DNA of 64,000 nt from Bacteroidota bacterium (GCA_017860455.1 JAGDMF010000013.1:1-64000), one strand, 5' to 3'. Positions 29,042 through 38,857 are shown, numbered from the stretch's first letter. A program made the numbers and translations. The notes: a model not told the origin generated them from the sequence alone.

Positions 29042-29049
29042 TACTTTTG
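29042..29049 (+). promoter_or_regulatory. -7 box TACTTTTG of the TfoX-N gene
   Basis: TAnnTTTG 12 bp before ATG 29062. A TTG at 29047 that would extend the frame lies inside this box, so it cannot be the start. Confidence 0.55.
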
Positions 29050-29061
29050 TCTCAAAAAAAA

Positions 29062-29391
29062 ATGGCCACAACACAAGATTTTGCAGATTACATTTTGGAT
29101 CAAATTGACTACAAAGGAATTATAACTTACAGAAAGATGTTTGGAGAATATGCTGTTTATGCAGATGGTAAAGTAGTTGCACTTATTGCAGAAAATAAGT
29201 TGTATGTAAAGCCAACGGACGGAGGAAGAAAATTTATTGGAGAAGTAATAGAAGCACCTGCCTATCCGGGCGCTAAAATGAGTTTTCTTGTAGAGGATCA
29301 ATTAGATGACCGATTGTGGATCAGTAAGTTAATTGAGATTACAGCTTTAGAGGTACCGGAACCAAAACCAAAAAAGAAAAAGATTAAATAG
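29062..29391 (+). CDS. TfoX N-terminal domain protein
   Basis: 109 aa from ATG 29062. It matches the TfoX-N fold: a helix (FADYILDQIDYK), then ITYRKMFGEYAVYADGKVVALI, the YVKPTDGGRKF segment and AYPGAKMSFLV. The C-terminus is Lys-rich. Full TfoX regulators of competence also have a C-terminal domain that is absent here; single-domain proteins of this type are common and of unknown function. The 5' leader would be only a few bases long. Its stop overlaps that of the CPBP gene by 8 bp, tail to tail. Confidence 0.88.
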   Translation: MATTQDFADYILDQIDYKGIITYRKMFGEYAVYADGKVVALIAENKLYVKPTDGGRKFIGEVIEAPAYPGAKMSFLVEDQLDDRLWISKLIEITALEVPEPKPKKKKIK

Positions 29392-31225
29392 CTAATTGAT
29401 GCATTAACACCAGCAAAGCAACGCTGTTGTTAATGATATGAAATATTATTCCTGCCAGTAATCCCCCGGATTGTTTTCTAAAAACTCCCGTAATCATACC
29501 AAATGTGAAATAAAATGGGAATAGAATTAAATTATAGTGAATAATTGCAAAAAGTAAAGATTGTACAACATTGGCACTCCAAAAATTCAGATAACTTTGA
29601 GTGGCATCCTGAATCACTCCTCTAAAAACGATCTCTTCGTATATGGGACCAATGATTCCTATTAATAAAAATGGTATCCATTTGCCATAAGCTGTAAAAA
29701 GATCCGTAATCGATTCTTTCATAGATAAAAGCGGTGAAAAGAGGTTTGATATCTGATCAATTTCAATGTCAAGAGATTTAGACATAATCAGGACATATAT
29801 AGCAGAAATTATTTTTACAATAAAAAAAGTACCGATACTAATACCGATTACTTTGAGAAGTGACCATTTTTGAGTATAATAAATATTCCATTTTTTATTA
29901 AACGCTAAACTAAATGCAAACAATGCAAAAATGATAACGAAAACCATATTTACCTGAGGTAATGCATCCGACTGTACACTAAATTCCCATGAACGGAATT
30001 TAGAATAAATAATATCAGGAGCCATTAAAAACGAGCAAAAATTGGCAAATAAATACCCAAAACTAATCCACCAGAAATTTTTTAAACCCCAAAATGTGGG
30101 TGAAGTTTTAGGTTTATTTTTAAAATTCCAGTAATTCCCGATAAAATAAATTGGCAGAATCCAAAAAGAAGGAACTAAGAATAATAGGCCAACTATTAAA
30201 AGGAAAATAATGATACTTATCACATCACGCCATTTAAATAATAGAAATGGATTTTTTAAGAGAACTCGTACCCGATACAACCCCAGAGGATCAACTTTAA
30301 AACCTATATCTCTGAATTGATTATAGGTTACAATTGCTTGTTTTCCGCTGCCATATTTCAAATCATGAATCAAAAGATTTAATAATGCACCATTTTTATC
30401 CCAACTGATAGCTGTATCTGAAACTAAATAGACTCTTGCCATATCGATTTCACCCACTTTTTCAAATGATTTCGCTAAATCTGACAATGTGAGTAAAGTT
30501 GAATCCATTGTAAGAATTTTTTTATACAAATCTAATGCTAATGAATACTCTTTTAAATCAAAAAGCAGATTAGCTTTACTTTGTAGGGTATAAACATCAT
30601 CATCTTTGAATTGATCTGACTTAAATTGGACAATAGCATCTTTTTCACGACCTGAATAAACAAGCATTTCGTAATAATAAATGGAATTTTTATATATTGC
30701 ATTATACACAATAGCTTTATCCATAAAAGTCAATGCTTCATCATACAATTCTTGATTATACAGTGAGAGAGATTGTTCATAATACACAATCTCTTTTTGA
30801 TTATCCGTCCATTGTTCAGGATTATCAAGGATTAATTGTTCAGCCTTTTTTAAAACAGAATCCTTGAAATCACCATATTCAATTTCAATTTGATATAGTA
30901 AGACGGATGGATTATCAGGGAATTTATGAATTAAAGAATAGTAGCAACTATCAAAAAGCGATTGATTCGGATTTATTTCATTTTGAGTATCATATTGAAC
31001 TTTTTCAAGAAACTTGCATTTTTGAATGAGAATTTCCTCATTAGTTGGATTATTTTGAATCGCCAAATCATATTTTTGAATACAGTTTTGAATATAGATC
31101 TGATCAATGTTTTGAATATTCCGAATCAATATTTCATGATTTAGTTCATTTTGAGAAAAGAGTCGAATGGACAAATTCTGTATAACTAAAAATGCGGTTA
31201 AAAAAAGGATGATTTTTTTATTCAT
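29384..31225 (-). CDS. CPBP-family intramembrane metalloprotease with N-terminal TPR region
   Basis: 613 aa. A signal-like segment (1-24) is followed by a helical TPR-like region to about residue 310 (for example DEALTFMDKAIVYN, YSLALDLYKKILTMD). The rest has about eight membrane helices. The protease motifs are Glu530-Glu531-x3-Arg535 (EEIVFR), His563 (FAIIH) and His596 in FHIINN. Families of this type cleave or bind prenylated or peptide substrates within the membrane. The fused TPR region probably recruits a partner in the periplasm. It is a single-gene transcript. Confidence 0.87.
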   Translation of the reverse strand: MNKKIILFLTAFLVIQNLSIRLFSQNELNHEILIRNIQNIDQIYIQNCIQKYDLAIQNNPTNEEILIQKCKFLEKVQYDTQNEINPNQSLFDSCYYSLIHKFPDNPSVLLYQIEIEYGDFKDSVLKKAEQLILDNPEQWTDNQKEIVYYEQSLSLYNQELYDEALTFMDKAIVYNAIYKNSIYYYEMLVYSGREKDAIVQFKSDQFKDDDVYTLQSKANLLFDLKEYSLALDLYKKILTMDSTLLTLSDLAKSFEKVGEIDMARVYLVSDTAISWDKNGALLNLLIHDLKYGSGKQAIVTYNQFRDIGFKVDPLGLYRVRVLLKNPFLLFKWRDVISIIIFLLIVGLLFLVPSFWILPIYFIGNYWNFKNKPKTSPTFWGLKNFWWISFGYLFANFCSFLMAPDIIYSKFRSWEFSVQSDALPQVNMVFVIIFALFAFSLAFNKKWNIYYTQKWSLLKVIGISIGTFFIVKIISAIYVLIMSKSLDIEIDQISNLFSPLLSMKESITDLFTAYGKWIPFLLIGIIGPIYEEIVFRGVIQDATQSYLNFWSANVVQSLLFAIIHYNLILFPFYFTFGMITGVFRKQSGGLLAGIIFHIINNSVALLVLMHQLAI

Positions 31226-31372
31226 TTGAATTCATTTGAAAAAGTGTGACAACTTAAGAGGGCAAATATAAAAAAAACTCATGACATAAAAAACAAAGTC
31301 GTCAATTTCTTAAAAAAAATTAAAAAAATATTGATTTTACAAGTAAAAATTTTTATGGATTTAACTTTTGCT

Positions 31373-31380
31373 TATATTTG
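31373..31380 (+). promoter_or_regulatory. -7 box TATATTTG of the lipoprotein/Cys-rich protein operon
   Basis: TAnnTTTG 43 bp before the ATG at 31424. Confidence 0.6.
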
Positions 31381-31423
31381 CACTCTATTTTTAAAATGAT
31401 ATTACTAATTTAAATTTATCAAT

Positions 31424-31624
31424 ATGAAAAAATTATTTTTTATTTTATTAGCTGTTGGGGTAATGAGTGCCTGCAACACCAAAAAAGCTGAACCTCAACC
31501 TGAAGTAGCGGCTCCCGTTACATTAGAAGCTGATGTTGAACAAGCATTACAAAAAAACATTGAATTGAATGAACAAGTTACTACTCTTGACGAAGAGTTA
31601 GAAGCTATTATTAACGAACAATAA
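31424..31624 (+). CDS. Small lipoprotein with C-terminal coiled coil
   Basis: 66 aa. A short leader with lipobox GVMSAC puts the lipidated Cys at residue 17. After a Pro-rich linker, residues 35-66 form an acidic helix with Leu/Ile heptads (LQKNIELNEQVTTLDEELEA), so a coiled coil is likely. It is 11 bp upstream of the Cys/Lys-rich exported protein and shares its promoter. It may hold that basic protein at the membrane by charge pairing, which is inference. Confidence 0.75.
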   Translation: MKKLFFILLAVGVMSACNTKKAEPQPEVAAPVTLEADVEQALQKNIELNEQVTTLDEELEAIINEQ

Positions 31625-31635
31625 TTGATACGAAT

Positions 31636-32418
31636 ATGAAAAAAATAATTTTATTAGCAAGTGCAGTACTTTTTTCAATTGCAATTAGTGCGCAAACTCC
31701 GGCAAATAATGCCCCAAAAGGAAAATCTGAAACTAAAAAAGAGGTAAAACAAGAAACTAAAGCTACAACTGAACATAAATGTGCTGAAAATAAAGGGGAA
31801 CACAAATGTGCTGACAAAGGTAAAGAACAAAAAAGTTGTTGTGATAAAGGAAAAACTCAAAAAGAGTGTGCAAATAAAGGAACTGAGCACAAATGTGCTG
31901 ACAAAGGGAAAGATGGAAAAGGTTGTGCAGACAAAGGAAAAGATGGAAAAGGTTGTGCAGACAAAGGAAAAGACGGAAAAGGTTGTGCAGATAAAGGAAA
32001 AGACGGAAAAGGATGTTGCGATAAAGGTAAAGAATCTAAAGATTGCAAAGGTCATGAAGGTAAAGATGGAAATTGTTGCCCTGAAGGTGAAAAAAATGGT
32101 AATGCTTATGGACATCATAAAGATGGAAAATGTGGACGTGATTTTGGTCAAGAAAGAGCAAAAGCTGCTAAAACTAAAGTAGAAAAAGAACAAGTAGTTA
32201 AAGAAGTTGCTCAAGAAGTAGATCAAAAAGTAGCCAATACTAAAAACCGTGTTGCAGAAGCTCGTAAAGCAGTCGATGCACAATACAAAGCTAAAAAAAT
32301 CACTAAAGTTCAATATGAAGAAAAAATGAAACGTATTGACTTGATTGAAAAAGATGTTCAAAGAATTGAAACTGAACGTCAAGCTACAGATAAAGTGATT
32401 AAATCAAAAGTATCATAA
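31636..32418 (+). CDS. Exported Cys/Lys/Gly-rich decapeptide-repeat protein
   Basis: 260 aa with a signal peptide (residues 1-20, AISAQ). Residues 46-155 hold 15 Cys and several His in a Lys/Gly/Asp background. The core (about 86-135) is a decapeptide repeat, G-C-A-D-K-G-K-D-G-K, encoded by near-identical 30-bp DNA units. The C-terminal third (160-258) is a charged helix, probably coiled coil (KVEKEQVVKEVAQEVDQKVA). I know no named family. Evenly spaced Cys with His suggest metal binding in the periplasm, by analogy only. It shares an operon with the small lipoprotein and is closed by a strong terminator at 32451. Confidence 0.8.
   Translation: MKKIILLASAVLFSIAISAQTPANNAPKGKSETKKEVKQETKATTEHKCAENKGEHKCADKGKEQKSCCDKGKTQKECANKGTEHKCADKGKDGKGCADKGKDGKGCADKGKDGKGCADKGKDGKGCCDKGKESKDCKGHEGKDGNCCPEGEKNGNAYGHHKDGKCGRDFGQERAKAAKTKVEKEQVVKEVAQEVDQKVANTKNRVAEARKAVDAQYKAKKITKVQYEEKMKRIDLIEKDVQRIETERQATDKVIKSKVS
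31891..32040 (+). repeat. 30-bp tandem repeat inside the Cys/Lys-rich gene
   Basis: Five in-frame 30-bp units. Those at 31921-31950, 31951-31980 and 31981-32010 differ by one or two silent changes. Copy number could vary by slippage without breaking the frame. Confidence 0.9.
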
Positions 32419-32450
32419 TCGATTCTTTAGGATTTTTCCTGCAATAATAA

Positions 32451-32489
32451 AAAGAGCTCTAATGAATATCCATTAGGGCTCTTTTTTTT
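32451..32489 (+). terminator. Rho-independent terminator after the Cys/Lys-rich gene
   Basis: A 14-bp stem with one G-T wobble (32451-32464 with 32471-32484 region), short loop, and a run of eight or more T. It separates this operon from the activase gene, whose -7 box follows at once. Confidence 0.9.
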
Positions 32490-32490
32490 A

Positions 32491-32498
32491 TACTTTTG
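32491..32498 (+). promoter_or_regulatory. -7 box TACTTTTG of the activase gene
   Basis: TAnnTTTG 59 bp before the ATG at 32558, directly after the terminator. Confidence 0.55.
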
Positions 32499-32557
32499 CA
32501 ACTTAAAAGTCTAACCTTGATAAAACATATAAAACACTGATATTCTAAACGATAATA

Positions 32558-35500
32558 ATGCAAAATCTCAGACTTGGAATCGATATTGGTTCTACAACCA
32601 TAAAAGCTGTTGTTTTAGACGCCACTTCAACGATACAATATTCCAGCTACATTAGGCACAATACGCTGATTAAGATTTCATTACAAGAGATTTTATATGA
32701 GATTAACCGGATTTTCGGTGATCAACCATTTCAGATTGCCTTCACAGGATCTGCAGGAATGGGAATAGCAGAAAGGACACAAACTCTTTTTATTCAAGAG
32801 ATTATTGCGGCTGCTCAACTTGTAAAAATGGAATACCCTGAAGTCAGGAGTTTGATTGATATTGGAGGAGAGGATGCAAAATTAGTATTATTAGAAGATC
32901 CCACTCATCCTGATATCCGTATGAATGGGAATTGTGCAGGTGGCACCGGAGCATATATCGATCAAATGGCTGCATTGTTAAACATCACAATAGAAGAATT
33001 AAATCGACTTGCCTTAGAGAGTGATACTATATATCCTATTGCATCGCGTTGTGGTGTTTTTGCAAAAACGGACGTTCAGAATTTAACAAGTCGTAAAATT
33101 AAACCTTCCAATATTGCCGCTTCGATATTTGAAGCTGTTGCCAATCAAACCATCAATGCTTTAGCTAAGGGATCTCAGATTAAAAGTAAAATATTGGTTT
33201 GCGGTGGTCCACTTTCCTATATTTCTCAACTCCGAAAAGCATTTGCCAAAGTGCTTCATCTTGAGGATTCAGATTTGATTGTTCCAGAAAATGGAGCATT
33301 ATTTACCGTAATAGGCACTGCCATATCGATACCTAAAGAGTGCAAAACAGTTTCTATTCATTCCATTCTAAAATCATTAAAAGAGATTGAACCCACTTCG
33401 GATCAAAAAAACAATTTACTCCCTCTTTTTAACAATAAGATTGACTTTACCGACTGGCATTCCCATAAAAATGAGATTTCCATTATAAAAGGAGATTTAG
33501 AAACATCCAATAAGCTTTTCATTGGGATCGATTCGGGTTCAACCACGACAAAAATTGCTATTCTCAATGAAAAAAAAGAGTTGATTTTTCAATTTTATAA
33601 AAACCATAATGGAGATCCGCTCCAAACGGTAACTGAGGGACTTTTACTGTTTCATCAACACAATCCTAAAATTCAAATACCCGTTTCTTCTACTTGTGTA
33701 ACCGGATATGGTGAAGAGTTGATTCAAAAGGGATTTTCTTTAGATTATAGCATTGTTGAAACGGTTGCACACACGATTGCAGCTCAGGATATTGACCCTG
33801 AAGTTTCTTTTATTTTGGATATCGGGGGCCAAGATATGAAAGCGATTTTCATTCAGAATGGTACAATTTCAAATATGGAGATCAATGAAGCGTGTTCGTC
33901 CGGATGTGGCACATTTATTGAAGGATTTGCACATACTTTGGGCTATTCCATTTCTGAATTTGCAGAAATTGCCTTAGATTCTCAAAAACCTTATGATTTG
34001 GGATCAAGGTGTACGGTGTTTATGAATTCAAAAGTTAAACAAGCTTTACGTGATGGTGCCACTATTGCTGATTTATCGGCCGGATTGGCATATTCCGTAG
34101 TAAAAAACTGCTTAAACAAAGTGTTGAGATTATCCACTTTTGAATCTTTAGGAGAACACTTAGTAGTACAAGGTGGAACTTTTAGAAACAAAGCTGTATT
34201 TAGAAGTTTAGAACTCCTTACCGGTAAAAAAGTATCTATATCGAATTTCCCTGAAATAATGGGAGCTTACGGGGCTGCTTTATATGCCATACAACATGAA
34301 AAAACATCACAAATATCTTCTTTTATTGGATGGAATCAACTCCTTAACTCGCTGAAATTTGATACTGAATATTCTGTTTGTAAAGGGTGTACCAATCACT
34401 GTAACATTACCATATATAAATTTCCAAACCAAATACGATGTTTTGCAGGGCATAAATGTGAAAAAATATTCTCCAATTCAGGACAAATTGTTGAAAAAGG
34501 AGTGTCTATTTTTGAGATCAAAAAAGAGAGGTTTCAAAAAAGAGAGGTTTCAAATACAGCATCTCAAAAAATTGGAATCCCCATGATTTTAAACATGTTT
34601 GAGAATTATCCATTCTGGAATACCCTTTTTAAAGAATCAGGATTAGAAGTGGTTCGTTCGGATGATAGTTCACAAGCTCTTTATCAGAAAGGGATTGGTG
34701 GAGCGATGTCTGACAATATTTGTTTACCGGCCAAATTATCTCATGGTCATATCATCAATTTGATTGAGAAAAAAGTGGATCGGATATTTTTACCTATCGT
34801 TGTTTATGAAAAAAAACAATTTAATAAAACTACAAACAGTTTCAATTGTCCTGTAGTAACCGGTTATCCGGAAGTTTTGGAGAGTGGAATCATAGATTTG
34901 GTAGATCTAAACATTGTGATAGATAAAATTCCTGTCAATTTTAAAGACCCGGAATTGCTTCGTAAAAGTTGTCAAAAATATTTGAAATCATTAGATGTTT
35001 CTGCAAAAACCTTTAAACATGCATTTAAGAAGGCACTGGAGTATCAACAATGGAGTAAAAATGATATTATTGAACAAAATGAGCGGATTTTAAAAAAGGC
35101 AATAGAACTAAATAGACCTATTATTTTAGTTGCGGGGCATCCTTATCATGCAGATCCATTTATTCATCAAAATGTTTCTTCTCTTTTAGCTGATTTAGGA
35201 GTTTTTGTAATCAATGAAGAGATTGCAGCGCATTCAGAAGAGGGATTTGATCACTTTTTCACGATCTCTCAATGGGAATACACCAATCGTATTTTACATG
35301 CTGTTAAATGGGTAGGTGAACAATCTTATCCTATTGGTATTGTTCAGTTAAATTCTTTTGGTTGTGGTTTGGATTCGATCATTTTAGGGGAAGTGAAAGA
35401 GCTAGTGAATGCAAAAAAAATCCCTTATGCCTGGGTTCGGATAGATGAGATTTCAAGTCCGGGATCTATCAAACTCCGGTTACGATCTTTAGTGGAGTCT

Positions 35501-36787
35501 ATGAAAATGAGAAATGAATTGATATCTCCTCAAAAAATAACATTTCATAAACCTCAACTCCCGGTTTTTGATATGGAAGATCGGAAAAGAACTATATTAT
35601 TTCCTTGGTTTTCAGATTTTTACTCTCCATTAGCCCCTATTTTAGCCAAACAGATTGGCTACAATTTTGAAAATCTTCCTCCTTCAGATCAGGAATCGAT
35701 CGATCTGGGACTTAAGTTCGCCAATAATGAAGTTTGTTATCCTGCCACTTTAGTAGTTGGTGATATAATCAAAGGTTTAAAAAGTGGAAGATATCAAAAT
35801 GAAAATATCGCAATTGGAATAACGCAAACCGGAGGACAATGCAGGGCAACCAACTACCTTTCACTTATCAAACGAGGGATCACAAATGCCGGATTTCATG
35901 ATGTTCCCATCATTGGATTAGGAAGTCCGGATGCTGTTTTTAACTTACAACCCGGATTTAAACCCCATTGGTTAAAAATTATTAAAGCAGCATTTATGGC
36001 TCTTTTGTATGCAGATTCCATATCACAACTCTACTATGCTACAGCATCGAGAGAAAAGAGTAATACACAATCAAAAATACTCAAAGACAAATACATCAAT
36101 CTTGCCAAATCGGCTTTAGAACGAAAAGAACACCATAAATTGCCCGATTTGTTACAAGAAGCGGTTTTTGAGTTTAACCAAATTACAATTCACTATGAAG
36201 ATGTTCAAACTGTTGGTATAGTGGGAGAAATTTATGTCAAGTATAATGCTTATGGGCAATACAATATGGTGGAATGGTTGATTGAAAACCATGTTGAAGT
36301 TGTTATACCACCGTTATTGGATTTTATGATGCAGGCTTTTGTAAATAATAAAGTACAAAGAGCATCCTTTATTGCAAAAGCTAATAGGTTAGGATTTACC
36401 GAACAGATTGCGGAAAAGTTTGCCAATCGAACCATTAAAAAGTTTGACACCGTTTTAAAACGATTCAAATATTACAGGCCGAATCCATCAATACATCATG
36501 CTGCACGTCTGGCTTCTGAAATTTTAAATCTGAATCATCAATACGGAGAAGGGTGGTTAATTCCGGCTGAAGCAGCTACCTTTGCAGAACAAAACATCAA
36601 CAATGTGATCTGTTTACAACCTTTTGGTTGTATTGCGAATCATATTATCGGGAAAGGGATGGAGAAAAAAATCAAATTAAAATATCCTCAACTCAATCTG
36701 CTGTATCTGGATTTTGATTCCGGAATCAGCAAAGTAAATGTAATCAATAGGATTCATTTTTTATTACAAAATTGCAGGAAAGAATAG
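32558..36787 (+). CDS. Giant acyl-CoA dehydratase activase (BcrA/BadF-type, fused)
   Basis: 1409 aa. Two ASKHA ATPase domains come first. The first (5-270) has GIDIGSTTIKAVVLD, DIGGEDAKLV and GTGAYIDQMA; the second (322-580) has GIDSGSTTTKIAIL, DIGGQDMKAI and CSSGCGTF. A CKGCTNHC cluster follows near residue 609, then DUF2229-type and dehydratase D-component-like segments to the C-terminus (including CRATNYLS near 1096). The same fusion is widespread in anaerobes. Classical activases use one ATPase dimer with a bridging [4Fe-4S] to push an electron into a 2-hydroxyacyl-CoA dehydratase; the role of the fused form is not established. It stands alone, with no dehydratase beside it. Confidence 0.9.
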   Translation: MQNLRLGIDIGSTTIKAVVLDATSTIQYSSYIRHNTLIKISLQEILYEINRIFGDQPFQIAFTGSAGMGIAERTQTLFIQEIIAAAQLVKMEYPEVRSLIDIGGEDAKLVLLEDPTHPDIRMNGNCAGGTGAYIDQMAALLNITIEELNRLALESDTIYPIASRCGVFAKTDVQNLTSRKIKPSNIAASIFEAVANQTINALAKGSQIKSKILVCGGPLSYISQLRKAFAKVLHLEDSDLIVPENGALFTVIGTAISIPKECKTVSIHSILKSLKEIEPTSDQKNNLLPLFNNKIDFTDWHSHKNEISIIKGDLETSNKLFIGIDSGSTTTKIAILNEKKELIFQFYKNHNGDPLQTVTEGLLLFHQHNPKIQIPVSSTCVTGYGEELIQKGFSLDYSIVETVAHTIAAQDIDPEVSFILDIGGQDMKAIFIQNGTISNMEINEACSSGCGTFIEGFAHTLGYSISEFAEIALDSQKPYDLGSRCTVFMNSKVKQALRDGATIADLSAGLAYSVVKNCLNKVLRLSTFESLGEHLVVQGGTFRNKAVFRSLELLTGKKVSISNFPEIMGAYGAALYAIQHEKTSQISSFIGWNQLLNSLKFDTEYSVCKGCTNHCNITIYKFPNQIRCFAGHKCEKIFSNSGQIVEKGVSIFEIKKERFQKREVSNTASQKIGIPMILNMFENYPFWNTLFKESGLEVVRSDDSSQALYQKGIGGAMSDNICLPAKLSHGHIINLIEKKVDRIFLPIVVYEKKQFNKTTNSFNCPVVTGYPEVLESGIIDLVDLNIVIDKIPVNFKDPELLRKSCQKYLKSLDVSAKTFKHAFKKALEYQQWSKNDIIEQNERILKKAIELNRPIILVAGHPYHADPFIHQNVSSLLADLGVFVINEEIAAHSEEGFDHFFTISQWEYTNRILHAVKWVGEQSYPIGIVQLNSFGCGLDSIILGEVKELVNAKKIPYAWVRIDEISSPGSIKLRLRSLVESMKMRNELISPQKITFHKPQLPVFDMEDRKRTILFPWFSDFYSPLAPILAKQIGYNFENLPPSDQESIDLGLKFANNEVCYPATLVVGDIIKGLKSGRYQNENIAIGITQTGGQCRATNYLSLIKRGITNAGFHDVPIIGLGSPDAVFNLQPGFKPHWLKIIKAAFMALLYADSISQLYYATASREKSNTQSKILKDKYINLAKSALERKEHHKLPDLLQEAVFEFNQITIHYEDVQTVGIVGEIYVKYNAYGQYNMVEWLIENHVEVVIPPLLDFMMQAFVNNKVQRASFIAKANRLGFTEQIAEKFANRTIKKFDTVLKRFKYYRPNPSIHHAARLASEILNLNHQYGEGWLIPAEAATFAEQNINNVICLQPFGCIANHIIGKGMEKKIKLKYPQLNLLYLDFDSGISKVNVINRIHFLLQNCRKE

Positions 36788-36795
36788 ATTCCAAA

Positions 36796-38754
36796 CTATT
36801 TAGTTATCGGTTCAATAATGGCGCACCATCCTCCCCCTTTGGCAAGATGAATGGGAATCGGATTATTGGAATCCCAGGCTATCGTTTCCATCAAATAATC
36901 ATTTCCATTATGATTGGCATTTAAGCCATCCTTCCAGATCGTTATTTTATATTTTCCAGGAGCAAGAAAGTGTAAATTCAAAATTAAATCTCTTTCAGAC
37001 CAATCTGCCATAGCCCCAACAAACCATTTTCCATCTTTTGCTTTTTTGGCCATCAGAATATATTTTCCAACACGCGCTTCAAGTGGAATAGTTTGAGTCC
37101 ATATTGTGGGTACCTCTTTCAAAAATAATAAACATTCCGGTTCTTTATAATAGTGTGTAGGAGAATCGGCCAACATTTGCAATGGACTTTCATAAATTAC
37201 ATACATCGCTAATTGATGACAGCGTGTTCCCAAACTCATGGGTGTTCTAAAGTGGGGTTGCCAATCGTTAGCCTGCGCATTGATCATGGCTCCAGGAGTA
37301 TAATCCATTGGTCCTGCCACCATACGAGTAAATGGGATTTTCAAATTTTGTTCGGGACCATTCCTTTTTTTGGGATCCCATTTCGATTGTTCCAATCCAT
37401 AAACACCTTCATAGGACAAAACATTCGGATAAGTTCTGATTAGCCCTGTTGGTTTAAAAGCCCCATGAAAATCTACAATCATGTGTCTTTTCGCTGTTTC
37501 CTGGGCTGCTTTTACATAAAACTGGACCATTGGTTGATCATCCCGTTGCATAAAATCAATTTTCACCCCTTTGATTCCCCACTTTTCAAATTGATCTAAA
37601 ACTTCAGTCATGTGATCTCTAAATGGGATCCAGGAAGCCCACAAGATCACTCCTACCCCTTTTTGAGCAGCATATTGGGTCAGTTCCTGCATATTAATTT
37701 CTGGAACAACATGGAGCAAATTAGTAGTTTCACTCCAACCTTCATCTAAAATGATATAATCTAAATTGTTTTGGGCGGCAAAGTCGATATAATACTTATA
37801 GGTTTCTGTATTAATACCTGCTTCAAAAGGAACCTGATAAATATTGTTTGCATTCCACCAATCCCATGCAACTTTGCCGGGTTTCACCCAGTTAAAATCT
37901 CCAATTGGTTCATCCGCCAATTGAAAGACCAACTGATTATCCAACAGTTTTTTATCCTCTCTTTCAATCACAATCACTCTCCATGGAAAATCCTCTTTTC
38001 CCATACATTTCGCTATAAAATTTTCATAATCGATCACTTTTTCATCCCGATCACTCACGATTTGACAAGATTTTGGATATCGGGGTAAGATTCCGTTAAT
38101 GATTCCATTTTCAGCTGTTTCCAAATAGAAACCGGGATAGTTGAGTAAGTTTGATTCTGTAATCACAACATTTGATCTGTTTTTTACAAACAGAGCCGGC
38201 AAAGATCCATTTTTGGAATTTCCAATTCCGGCAAGTGTAGTATCAATGTATATTCTTTCATGGTGAGAATACAAAACCTGATCTTCCAAAGGGAAAAGGG
38301 TTTTGGTATCGGGTGTCAATTTGAATTGGATCAATTCATTTAAAATGGTGTATTCTCCTTTATGATTCGTCAGCCAGCGCCAGGCCACCCCATTATTAAA
38401 AATCCGGAATTCCAGAACGATATCGTTCGTAAATTCGAGAGAAATCTGGTTATATTGATTTTGAATGGTGTCCGTTTTAATAGGAAAAACAGGAATTATA
38501 GGTTTGTTATGGAACGATTTCTTTCCTTTTGCAATCTTCCATTTTGATGATTTTGCAGTCAGAGATGTCACAAAACTGATTGAAGATTGATCAATGATCG
38601 GATTTCCATCCAATGTAACAGCATAAGTGATCTGATCGGCGATAGAAAGGGTAACCAGCATTGTTTTATCGGGAGAAAACAGTTGATATGTTTGTGCATT
38701 AGCTTCTATGGAAGCAAAGAAGCACAAAAGAATAAAAATTCCAATTTTTTTCAT
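36796..38754 (-). CDS. GH97 glycoside hydrolase, retaining (alpha-galactosidase-like) type
   Basis: 652 aa from ATG 38754 with a signal peptide ending NAQ. A longer frame opens at TTG 38790, but a TATATTTG box at 38788-38795 makes that impossible. The N-terminal beta-sandwich leads to a (beta/alpha)8 barrel with LDEGWSE. The nucleophile position is Asp400 (GVKIDFMQRDD), and Glu449 (SYEGVYGLE) fits the acid/base. The equivalent of the general base of inverting GH97 enzymes is replaced by Gly (DFHGAFKPTG). So it should be retaining, like characterised Bacteroides alpha-galactosidases of GH97. Likely periplasmic. No SusC/SusD pair is nearby. Confidence 0.92.
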   Translation of the reverse strand: MKKIGIFILLCFFASIEANAQTYQLFSPDKTMLVTLSIADQITYAVTLDGNPIIDQSSISFVTSLTAKSSKWKIAKGKKSFHNKPIIPVFPIKTDTIQNQYNQISLEFTNDIVLEFRIFNNGVAWRWLTNHKGEYTILNELIQFKLTPDTKTLFPLEDQVLYSHHERIYIDTTLAGIGNSKNGSLPALFVKNRSNVVITESNLLNYPGFYLETAENGIINGILPRYPKSCQIVSDRDEKVIDYENFIAKCMGKEDFPWRVIVIEREDKKLLDNQLVFQLADEPIGDFNWVKPGKVAWDWWNANNIYQVPFEAGINTETYKYYIDFAAQNNLDYIILDEGWSETTNLLHVVPEINMQELTQYAAQKGVGVILWASWIPFRDHMTEVLDQFEKWGIKGVKIDFMQRDDQPMVQFYVKAAQETAKRHMIVDFHGAFKPTGLIRTYPNVLSYEGVYGLEQSKWDPKKRNGPEQNLKIPFTRMVAGPMDYTPGAMINAQANDWQPHFRTPMSLGTRCHQLAMYVIYESPLQMLADSPTHYYKEPECLLFLKEVPTIWTQTIPLEARVGKYILMAKKAKDGKWFVGAMADWSERDLILNLHFLAPGKYKITIWKDGLNANHNGNDYLMETIAWDSNNPIPIHLAKGGGWCAIIEPITK

Positions 38755-38787
38755 ATTTGATATTTTAAATAAATGAAAATCAACGTG

Positions 38788-38795
38788 CAAATATA
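38788..38795 (-). promoter_or_regulatory. -7 box TATATTTG of the retaining GH97 gene
   Basis: TAnnTTTG on the minus strand, 33 bp before ATG 38754; it overlaps the alternative TTG start and so excludes it. Confidence 0.6.
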
Positions 38796-38857
38796 AACAA
38801 AGATTTCATATATCACGCGGATTGTTCAAATTTATGAAGAGTGTTATCTGATCATTT

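Noticed and set aside
31675..32382. Long open frame opposite the Cys/Lys-rich gene and a second plus-strand frame (31781-32182)
   Set aside because: Both are shadows of the repeat: a Lys/Gly-rich sense strand has few stops in other frames. The real frame has a signal peptide, promoter and terminator.
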